DNA from: Soonwooa sp032062245
GTDB lineage: Bacteria > Bacteroidota > Bacteroidia > Flavobacteriales > Weeksellaceae
DNA: 32,455 nt
NCBI RefSeq assembly: GCF_032062245.1
Contig: NZ_DAMBQF010000029.1
Location: 1 to 32,455 of the forward strand
Reading direction: 5' to 3'
The translations under genes and the position numbers were made by a program. Numbering within the stretch: the first letter of the stretch is position 1; every line of letters begins with the position of its first letter. Below are positions 6,181 to 14,411 of the stretch, in pieces. The notes beneath the pieces are model-generated. The model was not told the origin of the DNA. It searched no databases and worked only from the letters and a program-made list of their open reading frames with translations.

Positions 6181-6863
6181 TAGCTTATACTTACGCCCTA
6201 ATATTGTTTTTCACTATCATCATTTGCTTTATAGCATCTTTTGACAAAAGAATTCAATTCAATCTTCAATTTGGTTCATTCCTAAAAGCTGCCATTTTAG
6301 TAGCTATTCCTTTTATTGCTTGGGATATATGGTTTACGGCTCATGGCGTATGGTGGTTTAATACAGATTACACCCTTGGAATTTCGTTTTTTGGTTTGCC
6401 TTTGGAAGAAATTTTATTCTTTATTTGTATTCCGTTCTCTTGCATTTTTACCTATTACACCATTGATAAATACTACAAATGGGAAGTCTTAAGTGCTTTT
6501 AATAATTTATTGGTTTTTGTAAGCATTATTATTTTGTCGGTTGTCGGCTTATTGCATACAGACAAAATTTACACCCTCATTACAACAATAGTTACGATAC
6601 TTACATTGATCTATTTGCATTTTATTGCTAAAGTAGATTGGCTTACTAAAGCATCTTTGGTTTTTATGCTTCTTATGCTTGGTTTTTTTCCGGTTAATGG
6701 GCTATTAACTGGTAGTTTTATTGAAAATCCGATTGTTAATTATAATCCAAAAGATTTTTTGGGAATACGAATGTTTACCATTCCTATTGAAGATGCAGTT
6801 TATGGATACTCTCAATTTTTATTAGTGCTTTATTTTTTCAAAAAATTTTCACAAGCAAAATAA
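6177..6863 (+). CDS. crtYcd: Lycopene cyclase, CarR/CrtYcd type
   Basis: This 228-aa polytopic membrane protein is formed by two fused copies of the small lycopene-cyclase domain found as separate CrtYc and CrtYd subunits in actinobacteria. Each repeat carries the PxE(E/D) signature: FGLPLEEILFFICIPFSC near residues 75-92 and FTIPIEDAVYGYSQFLLVLY near 198-217. An aromatic stretch, AWDIWFTAHGVWWFN, lies in the first repeat. Six to seven hydrophobic helices are visible. It forms the beta rings of beta-carotene from lycopene. It overlaps crtZ by the ATGA junction and is a paralogue of the gene at 29614. The reading frame is intact. Confidence 0.9.
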   Translation: MIAYTYALILFFTIIICFIASFDKRIQFNLQFGSFLKAAILVAIPFIAWDIWFTAHGVWWFNTDYTLGISFFGLPLEEILFFICIPFSCIFTYYTIDKYYKWEVLSAFNNLLVFVSIIILSVVGLLHTDKIYTLITTIVTILTLIYLHFIAKVDWLTKASLVFMLLMLGFFPVNGLLTGSFIENPIVNYNPKDFLGIRMFTIPIEDAVYGYSQFLLVLYFFKKFSQAK

Positions 6864-6929
6864 ACATAAATAATAATTTGTTCTGTATTTCAAAAGAATA
6901 TAATCTGTTTTAAAAATCAACAGTAAAAA

Positions 6930-7400
6930 ATGAACTTATTAGTAAAAGATAAACAGCTTGAATTGAAGTATGAACCTGGAAAAGGTGCGTGGACATACCA
7001 TGTTCAAATACCCAATACAAAGCACATTGTAGCAAAATGGGGTTCGTTGAAAGCTGCTGGCACTATTGACGATTATCCTCTTGAAAAAATCAATCTATTT
7101 ACCATTTCAGGACAAGATAAGTTGATTTCCATAAATGAAAAAATCAGAAAAGCAATAAATAAAACCGGTGGCGACAAAGTAAAAATAACACTCTATTTGT
7201 TGACTTCAAATCAACAATTTACTGAGGATGAAATTTTAGAAACTTTTTCCCATTCAGGTGTTCTAGAGGTTTTTGAAAGTTTGAGTGAGGACGAAAAAAA
7301 AAGAATAATTGAAGAAATTAAGACACAAAAATCAGAAGAAAAACAAGTTAAAACCTTATCGAAATTTATTAACCAGTTCAATTTAAGTAATGAAAACTAA
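6930..7400 (+). CDS. DUF1905 / YdeI-OmdA domain protein
   Basis: This 156-aa cytoplasmic protein has an N-terminal DUF1905-like beta barrel (residues about 1-90, with GKGAWTYHVQIPNTK and TGGDKVKITLYL). A helical tail resembles the YdeI/OmdA 'bacteriocin-protection' domain (HSGVLEVFESLSEDEKKRI to TLSKFINQF, about 110-152). The biochemical role of this family is unknown. It overlaps the photolyase gene by 11 bp in another frame, so the two are probably translated together, and it lies 66 bp after the lycopene cyclase gene. A stress-linked role is suggested only by the neighbours. Confidence 0.75.
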   Translation: MNLLVKDKQLELKYEPGKGAWTYHVQIPNTKHIVAKWGSLKAAGTIDDYPLEKINLFTISGQDKLISINEKIRKAINKTGGDKVKITLYLLTSNQQFTEDEILETFSHSGVLEVFESLSEDEKKRIIEEIKTQKSEEKQVKTLSKFINQFNLSNEN

Positions 7401-8685
7401 AGTTTCCATATTCTGGTTTCGTAGGGATTTGCGATTGGAAGATAATGCTGGATTGTGTCAGGCTTTGGCTTCGGGATTTCCGCTATTGCCGATCTTTATT
7501 TTTGATACAGCTATTTTAAATGCGTTAGAAAATAAAAGCGATAGACGAGTAGATTATATTCATCAGGCACTTTCAGCAATCAATTTAGCATTAAAAAATT
7601 ATCATTCAAAACTGAGTTCTTTTTATGGAAAACCTTTAGAAATTTTTCAACAACTTTCGCAAGAATATGACATTCAAGCGGTTTTTTGCAATCGGGATTA
7701 TGAACCACAAGCCATCGAAAGAGATACCGAAATTTATAATTTTTTCAAAAGCCAACTCATTCCTTTTAAAGCATTTAAAGACCAGGTGATTTTTGATAAA
7801 AACGACATTGTAAAAAATGACGGAACGCCTTATACGGTTTATACGCCGTATTCCAAAAAATGGAAAGAAAAATTAAACGAAGAAAATTATCAAGGTCATC
7901 TTTGCGATTTTACCAAGTTTTTAAAACAGGATTTTTCTGAAATTCATTCGTTGCATGAAATAGGTTTTGAAAAAACTGATATTGATTTTGTAGAACCCAA
8001 ACTAGATCCTGCAATCATTGATGAATACGATAAATTCCGAGATTATCCTGCTATGCAACGCACGACGCAATTGGGCATTGGACTTCGCTTTGGAACCATC
8101 AGTATTCGTAAATGTGTGGATTTTGCTCTGCAGCACAATCAGACTTGGTTGGGCGAATTAATATGGCGGGAATTTTTTATGCAGATTTTGTATCATTTTC
8201 CAAAGGTGGTTAATCAGTCTTTCAAGGCGAAATACGATTTTATACAATGGCGAAATGACGAGCAGGAATTTAAGTTGTGGTGTAATGGAAATACAGGCTA
8301 TCCGATTGTAGATGCAGGAATGCGACAACTCAACCACACAGGTTATATGCATAATCGGGTTCGGATGATTGTTGCCAGTTTTTTGTGCAAACATTTGCTG
8401 ATAGATTGGCGTTGGGGCGAAGCGTATTTCGCTGAAAAGCTGAATGATTACGATTTATCTGCCAACAACGGAAACTGGCAATGGGCAGCAGGTTCTGGTT
8501 GCGATGCAGCACCTTATTTCAGGGTGTTTAATCCTGCATTGCAAACCGAAAAATTCGACAAAAATTTTGACTACATCAAAAGATGGTTACCAGAATTTGG
8601 AACTGAAAAATATCCAAAACCGATAGTAGAACATCGCTTTGCCAGAGATAGAGCTTTAAAAATTTATACTGAAGCAGTAAAATGA
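7390..8685 (+). CDS. phrB: Deoxyribodipyrimidine photolyase (cryptochrome/photolyase family)
   Basis: This 431-aa protein has the full length of a class-I CPD photolyase. The N-terminal alpha/beta antenna domain begins IFWFRRDLRLEDNAGL and extends to about residue 130. The C-terminal FAD domain shows LGIGLRFGTISIR, WLGELIWREFFMQILYHFP, GYPIVDAGMRQLNHTGYMHN, then RMIVASFLCKHLLIDWRWGE and NGNWQWAAGSGCDAAPYFRV. The tryptophans of the electron-transfer chain (WREFF, WRWG, NWQW) and the FAD-contacting DYDLSANNGNWQW are present. It repairs UV-made pyrimidine dimers with blue light. It is the only intact photolyase in the window, since the copy at 20898-21209 is truncated. It overlaps the DUF1905 gene and is followed by the flavin-reductase stump. 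Confidence 0.95.
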   Translation: MKTKVSIFWFRRDLRLEDNAGLCQALASGFPLLPIFIFDTAILNALENKSDRRVDYIHQALSAINLALKNYHSKLSSFYGKPLEIFQQLSQEYDIQAVFCNRDYEPQAIERDTEIYNFFKSQLIPFKAFKDQVIFDKNDIVKNDGTPYTVYTPYSKKWKEKLNEENYQGHLCDFTKFLKQDFSEIHSLHEIGFEKTDIDFVEPKLDPAIIDEYDKFRDYPAMQRTTQLGIGLRFGTISIRKCVDFALQHNQTWLGELIWREFFMQILYHFPKVVNQSFKAKYDFIQWRNDEQEFKLWCNGNTGYPIVDAGMRQLNHTGYMHNRVRMIVASFLCKHLLIDWRWGEAYFAEKLNDYDLSANNGNWQWAAGSGCDAAPYFRVFNPALQTEKFDKNFDYIKRWLPEFGTEKYPKPIVEHRFARDRALKIYTEAVK

Positions 8686-8703
8686 AAATAGATTATAATT
8701 ATG

Positions 8704-8874
8704 ATGCATTATACTAATGGGCAAATAGCTCAAATGGAAAAATTAAAAAGAACTGCTTTTGTCAATTCATTAAGTGGATTTAAAAGCCTTAATTTGATTG
8801 GAACAAAAAGCAATTCAGGGCAAACCAATTTGACAATTTTTAACTTGGTTTGTCTTATTGGTGCAAATACATGA
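8704..8874 (+). pseudogene. Flavin reductase remnant (N-terminal 56 codons)
   Basis: The frame from ATG 8704 (MHYTNGQIAQMEKLKRTAFV, then NSLSGFKSLNLIGTKSN and FNLVCLIGAN) aligns without gaps with the first 56 residues of the intact flavin reductase at 22997-23611 (MHFGTKDIQELQERKRANLI, then NCISGYKSANLIATRSN and FNSVVHLGSN). A TGA at 8872 then ends it, and the flavin-binding remainder is absent. A second short open frame follows (8861-8971, with HEVKDYKWMSISDIF), which I cannot assign. The 344-bp gap 8686-9029 therefore holds gene debris and not a promoter region only. Its position right after phrB fits the association of this reductase with photolyase. Confidence 0.75.
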
Positions 8875-9029
8875 AGTCAAAGATTATAAATGGATGAGTA
8901 TTTCGGATATTTTTAGTGACATGCCTAATAATCGCTTGAACAAAACCGCCTTTGAGAAAATTCACATGTAATATTCATTAGCACAAAAGAATAACTTTCC
9001 ACGGCAACAAAATGTATTGTTTTAAAAAT

Positions 9030-10601
9030 TTAATGCATTCCCAGTTTTTCCTCCTGTAAATCGAGCATTTTTAAGTGTTTACGTACAATTTCTTCATCCA
9101 GCAGAATTTCCTCACGGTTTTTGGAGATCAGCCATTCGCGCTGCTGGTTTATGATATCAAGGTAAATTTCACGGTATTCCGGAAAATTCAGAATAACTTC
9201 CGAACTGTTCACACGGTTTTCCCAGGCTTGCAACTGATCCTGTAGCGCCGGGAATTTTTCAAGTTTTTCAAAATGGGTTTCTCGGATTCTCTTCACTCCT
9301 ATTTTTGCAAGTTCGTTCCGGATTTCATAATCGATTTCTTTTTCAGAGCGGGTAAAATCAGGATCCTGAATTTTAAATTTTTTGATGAGAAAAGGCAGCG
9401 TCAATCCCTGAACCACCAAAGTGAGCAGAATGACCACGAAAGTGATAAATAAAATCAAGTTCCGATGCGGAAATGGTGTTCCATCCTGTAAAGTCAGCGG
9501 AATTGAAAGTGCGGCAGCCAGTGAAACCACGCCGCGCATTCCTGTCCAACCGATTAAAGCAGGTCCTTTCCAGCCTGGATTTTGTCGGTCGGCAACAGTG
9601 ATGAAATTACGCATAATCATGGTAGTGAATACGGCGCCATAAGCCGCAACGATTCTTGTTATTATCAGAATAACTGTAATCAAAACGCCATAACCGAATG
9701 CTGTGGTCAAGTCTGTTTCAAGCCCTGAAACAATCTGTGGAAGGTCGAGCCCAATCATCATAAAAACAATACCATTCAGCACAAAAACCAAACTGCTCCA
9801 GACATTTAGCGTCCCTAAACGCGATGAGGTAGCCAGAAACGAATGACTTCTGTTGGAAAGCAACAAACCACCACTAACTACAGCCAAAACACCGGAAGCG
9901 TGCAACTCTTCCGCCACAAGATACATGAGGAACGGCGCCACGAGTGTGAGGACGATATCGATATTGGCGTCCGTTGGCAACAGGCGGTGCATCTTCATAA
10001 AGAAAATCCCTATAAGGATACCGATTCCTGCACCACCGATACACATCCACAGGAAACTAAGGGCAGCTTCATGCCAGATGAATTGTCCTGTCGCAACGGC
10101 AATCATTGCAAAGCGGAAAATAATCAATGATGAAGCATCGTTCAGCAAACTTTCACCTTCAAGAATCGAAGAATACCGTTTCGGAATTTTTACAAATTTC
10201 AAAATCGCTCCAGCACTTACGGCATCCGGCGGCGAAACGATTCCACCCAAAAGAAAACCCAGCGCCAGCGAAAATCCAGGAATAAAATGATTGGCGACAA
10301 AAGCTACAACCAAAGAGGTAATAAACACCACCACGAAAGCAAAACTGACCACAATCCTGCGCCAGCGCCACAATTCTTTCCACGAAGTCGCCCAGGCAGC
10401 TTCATACAAAAGTGGTGGCAGGAATATAAAAAATATCAGTTCAGGTTCTAAATGAATTGTAGGCGTGCCGGGAATGAAACTGATGCCCAGACCGGCAAGG
10501 ACCAGCAAAACCGGATATGCAACTTTTATTTTTTTGGCAAGCATCACCAGCAAAACCGTGATGATCACCAGGATCAGGTAAAATGTGAGATTCTCAAGCA
10601 T
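9030..10601 (-). CDS. Na+/H+ antiporter, CPA1 family
   Basis: This 523-aa inner-membrane antiporter exchanges Na+ (or K+) for protons. About 12 hydrophobic segments fill residues 1-410. The CPA1 ion-binding motif is in EGESLLNDASSLIIFRFA (about 148-165, ND pair). IVSPPDAVSAGAIL is the preceding conserved helix, and GWTGMRGVVSLAAALSIP (about 350-367) is the NhaP/NHE signature. A hydrophilic C-terminal tail of about 110 residues follows, as in the TIGR00831-type proteins. The start is ATG 10601. It lies 20 bp downstream of the GNAT gene on the same strand, so the two may be co-transcribed. It begins the higher-GC chromosomal block. Confidence 0.92.
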   Translation of the reverse strand: MLENLTFYLILVIITVLLVMLAKKIKVAYPVLLVLAGLGISFIPGTPTIHLEPELIFFIFLPPLLYEAAWATSWKELWRWRRIVVSFAFVVVFITSLVVAFVANHFIPGFSLALGFLLGGIVSPPDAVSAGAILKFVKIPKRYSSILEGESLLNDASSLIIFRFAMIAVATGQFIWHEAALSFLWMCIGGAGIGILIGIFFMKMHRLLPTDANIDIVLTLVAPFLMYLVAEELHASGVLAVVSGGLLLSNRSHSFLATSSRLGTLNVWSSLVFVLNGIVFMMIGLDLPQIVSGLETDLTTAFGYGVLITVILIITRIVAAYGAVFTTMIMRNFITVADRQNPGWKGPALIGWTGMRGVVSLAAALSIPLTLQDGTPFPHRNLILFITFVVILLTLVVQGLTLPFLIKKFKIQDPDFTRSEKEIDYEIRNELAKIGVKRIRETHFEKLEKFPALQDQLQAWENRVNSSEVILNFPEYREIYLDIINQQREWLISKNREEILLDEEIVRKHLKMLDLQEEKLGMH

Positions 10602-10621
10602 TTAGTTTTTAGATTTTATGA

Positions 10622-11131
10622 TTAAAGAAGTTTCTCGAAAGCTTTTCTTTCACCGCCTGACAGATAAACTTCACCGCAATAAGTATAGCCCAGTTTTTTA
10701 AGGATATGAAGCATGGCTGCGTTATCAAAATTCGTGTCCACTTTTACGCTGAAAATTCCGTTTTGGCGAGAGAGATCTTCAATCCTTCGGAATATCTCCG
10801 TGGCGTACCCTTTTCCGGCAACTTCATCAGAGACTGCTAATCGGTGTACCACATTGAAATCCCCGTCCGAAAGCCATTTTCCCTCAATATTTTCATAAGC
10901 CGGTTCATCGTTCAAAATCACGGCACAGTAGGCGATAACATTATCATTTTCCACAAGAACATAGCCGATTTGTTTTTCAATATCTGAATGTACGGTTTCC
11001 GGATTTGGATATCCGTTTTGCCACTGTTGGGAGTTGTCCAGCCTGCGTCTTTCGATGCCCTGTTGGAGAATTTCCCAGATTTTATCAGAGTCGTCCTGCG
11101 TTCCCTTTCTGAATTTTATTTCTGATATCAT
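10622..11131 (-). CDS. GNAT-family N-acetyltransferase
   Basis: This 169-aa protein is a single GNAT domain. Motif A, with the acetyl-CoA pyrophosphate loop, is visible as VHRLAVSDEVAGKGYATEIF (about 104-123; the GKGYA loop). Motif B follows in NFDNAAMLHILKKLGYTYCG (about 134-153), and the N-terminal region FRKGTQDDSDKIWEILQQG is the usual first strand and helix. The acceptor is unknown. A YitH/RimI-like small-molecule or protein acetyltransferase is possible. It is probably the first gene of a two-gene unit with the antiporter. Confidence 0.88.
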   Translation of the reverse strand: MISEIKFRKGTQDDSDKIWEILQQGIERRRLDNSQQWQNGYPNPETVHSDIEKQIGYVLVENDNVIAYCAVILNDEPAYENIEGKWLSDGDFNVVHRLAVSDEVAGKGYATEIFRRIEDLSRQNGIFSVKVDTNFDNAAMLHILKKLGYTYCGEVYLSGGERKAFEKLL

Positions 11132-11341
11132 TAACTATAATTTTAAACCTCACTTCTAATCCTACTCAAAGTTTCAGACGAAATAGCGAGCGAGCTAACC
11201 AGTATCCCAAACCAGAGCCGATTGCGAAACTGGTTTTGATTGACGCTCATTTATTTTGTGACCTCACAAATATATATATAAATTGTTAAAAACTATTCAG
11301 CAATGCTATGACCTGATAGATTCTATCTAATTTATATTTTT

Positions 11342-11382
11342 CACAATTATATTGTGCACAATTTAAATTGGTGGTAAATTTG
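11342..11382 (+). promoter_or_regulatory. Promoter with tandem OhrR-type operators
   Basis: Site 1 is CACAAT-TAT-ATTGTG (11342-11356), a perfect inverted repeat. Site 2, directly adjoining, is CACAATTTAAATTGGTG (11357-11373), with the perfect core CAATTTAAATTG (11359-11370). AATT-rich inverted repeats of this kind are typical of OhrR operators. TAAATTTG (11375-11382) is a perfect -7 box and TTG (11352-11354) lies 20 bp upstream, so site 1 covers the -33 region and site 2 fills the spacer. Repression by the OhrR encoded at 12097 is inferred. The rest of the gap 11132-11446 shows nothing else I can name. Confidence 0.65.
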
Positions 11383-11446
11383 CCAAAGAATTTTTTAGAC
11401 GGCGAAAGTTTAAAAAAATATTTCACTAATTTAAAATACAATATCA

Positions 11447-12079
11447 ATGTCATTATTAGAAAATCTACAGTGGAGACACGCGGTAAAGGCGTATGACCCA
11501 ACCAAAAAAGTTGCAAAGGAAGATTTAAACCGCATCTTAGAAGCGGCCAGGCTGGCTCCAACTTCATCCGGACTTCAACCCTTCAGAATTATTTCTGTGG
11601 AGAACCAGGAACTAAAGGAAAAAATGGTGGCAGGCGCTCTAAATCCGGAGGTAATGAGAGATTGTTCTCATGTCTTAGTTTTCGCAGCCTGGGACAGCTA
11701 TTCCGAGGAAAAAATTGACAAAGTTTATGATTATCACACCGATGTGAGAGAATTGCCAAGAGGAAGATTCGGGAGCTATACCGATCAGCTGAAAAAAATG
11801 TACGGAGCGCAAACTGCAGATCAGCATTTTGCACATACAGCGCGCCAAACCTATATTGCTTTTGGCCTGGCAATGGCACAAGCTGCCGAACTGAAAATCG
11901 ACAGCACCCCAGCCGAAGGTTTCAGCAATGAAGTGGTGGATGAAATTTTAGGTCTGCGCGAAATGGGTTTAAAAAGTGTAAGTTTGCTTTATCTTGGCTA
12001 CCGCGACGAAGAAAGAGACTGGCTTTCCAGTATGAAAAAAGTAAGAATCCCGATGGAGGAATTCGTTATTTTCAAGTAA
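11447..12079 (+). CDS. NAD(P)H-dependent nitroreductase-family oxidoreductase
   Basis: This 210-aa protein is an FMN-binding nitroreductase of the NfsB/YdgI type. FMN-contacting motifs are present: NLQWRHAVKAYDP (the R-H/S-x-K-x-[FY] signature, about 6-18), EAARLAPTSSGLQPFRII (about 32-49) and the C-terminal GLKSVSLLYLGYRD (about 173-186). TARQTYIAFGLAMAQAAELKIDSTPAEGF is the dimer-interface helix with substrate loop. It is the first gene of an operon with ohrR (18 bp gap) and ohr (4 bp gap) behind an OhrR-like operator. That context suggests induction by organic peroxides and a role in detoxifying electrophiles or quinones. The start ATG 11447 is 64 bp after the -7 box. Confidence 0.92.
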   Translation: MSLLENLQWRHAVKAYDPTKKVAKEDLNRILEAARLAPTSSGLQPFRIISVENQELKEKMVAGALNPEVMRDCSHVLVFAAWDSYSEEKIDKVYDYHTDVRELPRGRFGSYTDQLKKMYGAQTADQHFAHTARQTYIAFGLAMAQAAELKIDSTPAEGFSNEVVDEILGLREMGLKSVSLLYLGYRDEERDWLSSMKKVRIPMEEFVIFK

Positions 12080-12096
12080 ATGAACTTTCCCTGCAA

Positions 12097-12534
12097 ATGA
12101 TGGAAAAATCGGAATCTTTAAAACTTGATCAACAAATCTGCTTTCCGCTCTACGTTCTTTCGAAGGAAATTACGGGACTGTACAGGCCTATTCTGCAGGA
12201 ACTGGGTTTAACCTACCCACAATACCTTGTGATGATGGTCCTTTGGGAACAGGAAGGCCTGACAGTATCTGCTATCGGTGAAAAACTTTTTCTGGATAGC
12301 GGCACTTTGACTCCTGTGCTTAAAAGATTGGAAATTAAAGGATTAATTAGTAGAATCAGAAACAAGAGCGATGAAAGAATGGTGTTGCTGTTCCTCACCG
12401 AACAGGGAAAAGATTTGAGACAGCAGGCGTGCTGCATTCCGCAAAAACTTCTTTCACAAATCAATATTAAAATTGAAGATCTCGAAAATTTTAAAGAGAC
12501 CTTAACCCAATTAATCAATAATTTAAAAAAGTAA
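12097..12534 (+). CDS. ohrR: MarR-family organic peroxide sensor OhrR
   Basis: This 145-aa winged-helix repressor of the MarR family has the OhrR signature. The N-terminal cysteine in QQICFPLYVLSKEIT (Cys15) is the peroxide-sensing residue. The helix-turn-helix is at GLTVSAIGEKLFLDSGTLTP (about 54-73) and the wing at SRIRNKSDERMVLLFLTEQG. Two neighbouring cysteines (112-113, QQACCIP) leave a 2-Cys mechanism possible. Oxidation would release it from DNA. It lies between the nitroreductase gene and ohr and presumably represses all three genes through the tandem operator at 11342-11373. ATG codons at 12097 and 12100 are both possible starts. Confidence 0.93.
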   Translation: MMEKSESLKLDQQICFPLYVLSKEITGLYRPILQELGLTYPQYLVMMVLWEQEGLTVSAIGEKLFLDSGTLTPVLKRLEIKGLISRIRNKSDERMVLLFLTEQGKDLRQQACCIPQKLLSQINIKIEDLENFKETLTQLINNLKK

Positions 12535-12537
12535 CTT

Positions 12538-12960
12538 ATGAAACCAATGTACACTACCAGTGTCACCGCAAAGGGTGGCAGAAACGGCCAGGTAAAAAGC
12601 GACAATGGCGTTATAGATTTAGCAGTACGAATGCCAAAAGCTCTGGGCGGCGCGAATGACGATTTCGCAAACCCGGAAATGCTTTTTGCGGCAGGTTATT
12701 CCGCATGTTTTGACAGCGCCCTGAACAGAGTCATTATGCTTTCAAAAACCGAAACGGGTGAAACCACCGTAACAGCCAAAGTAAGCATAGGCCAAATTGA
12801 AAACGGCGGATTCGGGCTTGCCGTGGAACTCGATGTAAATATCCCGGGCGTTTCCCTGGAAGAAGCGCAGGAACTTACAGAAAAAGCGCATCAAATTTGC
12901 CCTTATTCTAATGCCACCAGAAATAATATAGAAGTGAAATTATCGGTGAGCAATAATTAG
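12538..12960 (+). CDS. ohr: Organic hydroperoxide reductase Ohr
   Basis: This 140-aa protein has the length of Ohr/OsmC peroxidases, which are cytoplasmic dimers that reduce organic hydroperoxides using a reactive cysteine. The peroxidatic cysteine is Cys57 in AAGYSACFDSAL and the resolving cysteine is Cys121 in HQICPYSNATRNN. NPEMLFAAGY contains the conserved glutamate. Three bases separate it from the ohrR stop codon, so it is translated with that gene, and the operon ends at the terminator near 13060. With OhrR and the operator this forms a complete sense-and-respond unit for organic peroxides. Confidence 0.96.
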   Translation: MKPMYTTSVTAKGGRNGQVKSDNGVIDLAVRMPKALGGANDDFANPEMLFAAGYSACFDSALNRVIMLSKTETGETTVTAKVSIGQIENGGFGLAVELDVNIPGVSLEEAQELTEKAHQICPYSNATRNNIEVKLSVSNN

Positions 12961-13057
12961 TGTTTCCTTTAACTTGCAATCCCACCGCTACCTATGTATA
13001 GAAGCTTGGGAGCTTTTCTACATTCCTATTTTATCCTAAAAAATTGATAAAAATATT

Positions 13058-13087
13058 GAAGAGACCTCTAGAATGGTCTCTTTTTTG
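13058..13087 (+). terminator. Terminator of the nitroreductase-ohrR-ohr operon
   Basis: AGAGACC (13060-13066) pairs with GGTCTCT (13075-13081), followed by TTTTT. A weaker hairpin lies at 12996-13018 (TAGAAGCT/AGCTTTTCTA, two-base bulge). The remaining gap up to 13344 contains a small CCTGC/GCAGG hairpin near 13190-13208 and no gene I can support. Confidence 0.8.
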
Positions 13088-13344
13088 TAAGTCAGTTTTA
13101 GCCTTGTTTAATGGATCTTTACAAAGTTGTGCGAGTATTTAAGCTGACAAAAATTAAGTTTGTTATTTTTTGCACTATGGGAAATCACCTGCAACGATAA
13201 CAGCAGGTTTTCGATGGAAATTTATGCTTTTATCAAAGATAAGGACTTGAAATTTTTCTATTTAAATACTTCTCAAGACTTAAATCTGTCTTTTAGTATC
13301 AATTATTAGATCATCAAACATTTTAAATTAATCAAAAAAAAATA

Positions 13345-14121
13345 ATGAACACATTTAAATTTTTAACCGTAGCAGCTCTAACCACCATTTTTGTTTCTTG
13401 TAGCGACAGTAAATCAACCGTTGAAACTGCAAATAAAGAGCAGACAAAAACAGAGGCACAGCAGAATAATGATTTTTCTTCAGGAATCTACACGGCAACA
13501 TTGCCTTGCGCAGATTGTATGGGAATCGAAACCTATATTACCTTCCAAAAAGACAACAAAGCGGTTAAAAGTACATCGTATTTAGACAGCGACGGTACTT
13601 CTGAAAACGAGTATGGTACCTGGACAAAGAATGATGATATTATTGAAGTATCCCTCCCAAATTCGCCCAAGGAATATTATCTGGTAAAACCCAACAAAAC
13701 CTTGGTTAGATTGGATGCTGATAAAAAAGAAGTAAGCGGAAAATTAGCACAAAATTATATTTTTAAAGAAGTAAAAGCATTCACACCCGCTGAGTTGAAC
13801 GGTACGTATAACACCAACGCCAGTGACAAAGGATACAACCAAATTCTTGAATTGAAATCTGAAAATGACAGTATTTATTCAGTAAAAATTTCATTTACCG
13901 GTGCTGTGAAAGGGTGTACTTTTGAAGGCAAAGGAAAGTTAGTGAATAATCAGATTGATGTTGATTTAAAAACCATCAATAACGAATTAAAAGGGACGAT
14001 GACGATTTTATTTAAGGATAAAACAGCTGAAGTATTTACTTCAAAATTTGAAGATAGATTCGCATTAAATTACTTTTGTGGCGGTGGTGCAAGTTTAGCC
14101 GGAGATTATTATAAAAAATAA
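13345..14121 (+). CDS. NlpE-like lipoprotein
   Basis: This 258-aa protein begins with a lipoprotein signal peptide (hydrophobic core then lipobox TIFVSC, lipidated Cys at about residue 19). A Ser/Thr/Glu-rich linker follows. An NlpE N-terminal-like domain then starts GIYTATLPCADCMGIETYIT (about 48-67) and carries the family's CxxC pair. In enterobacteria NlpE is an outer-membrane lipoprotein linked to copper resistance and surface sensing. A second beta-rich domain starts near residue 152 (ELNGTYNT) and has its own cysteines (KGCTFEGKG, NYFCGGG). It may bind metal. It is a single gene with its own terminator; no clear promoter box was found. Confidence 0.85.
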   Translation: MNTFKFLTVAALTTIFVSCSDSKSTVETANKEQTKTEAQQNNDFSSGIYTATLPCADCMGIETYITFQKDNKAVKSTSYLDSDGTSENEYGTWTKNDDIIEVSLPNSPKEYYLVKPNKTLVRLDADKKEVSGKLAQNYIFKEVKAFTPAELNGTYNTNASDKGYNQILELKSENDSIYSVKISFTGAVKGCTFEGKGKLVNNQIDVDLKTINNELKGTMTILFKDKTAEVFTSKFEDRFALNYFCGGGASLAGDYYKK

Positions 14122-14274
14122 CATTACTAGAGGTGTTTCAATAGCTGACCGATAAATAAACTTCGGTTGATCGCTAGAAGTCCAAAAATGAAAGTGTTGT
14201 TGAACGGAAAGTTCGGAAGCTTTTTAAGCATAACATTTCCTCATAAAAATATTTACTGCAAATTTTGATAAACG

Positions 14275-14308
14275 AAAATCCAGTTGATCTGCTCAATTGG
14301 ATTTTTTT
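14275..14308 (+). terminator. Terminator after the NlpE-like gene
   Basis: AAAATCCAGTTGA (14275-14287) pairs at 12 of 13 positions with TCAATTGGATTTT (14293-14305) around a 5-nt loop, with a T run to 14308. It lies about 150 bp beyond the stop codon and also faces the convergent lipoprotein gene at 14412. Confidence 0.7.
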
Positions 14309-14411
14309 GTTTGAATCCATCGAAAAGGAATTTATTTAGAGTAAGCAAAAAATATAAAATTCTTTATCGCAGGAATATTTTCGATGGATAGGAATTAATT
14401 GTGGCAGAAAA

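Noticed and set aside
8861..8971. Second gene fragment after the flavin-reductase stump, perhaps NUDIX-like
   Set aside because: HEVKDYKWMSISDIF recalls NUDIX tails, but the fragment is too short and lacks the NUDIX box, so I do not name it.
9421..10290. Plus-strand open frames inside the antiporter gene
   Set aside because: They are antisense shadows of a clear CPA1 antiporter, without recognisable domains or start signals.
12991..13021. Hairpin TAGAAGCT/AGCTTTTCTA as the ohr terminator
   Set aside because: It has a bulge and no T tract; the hairpin at 13060-13081 is the better terminator.
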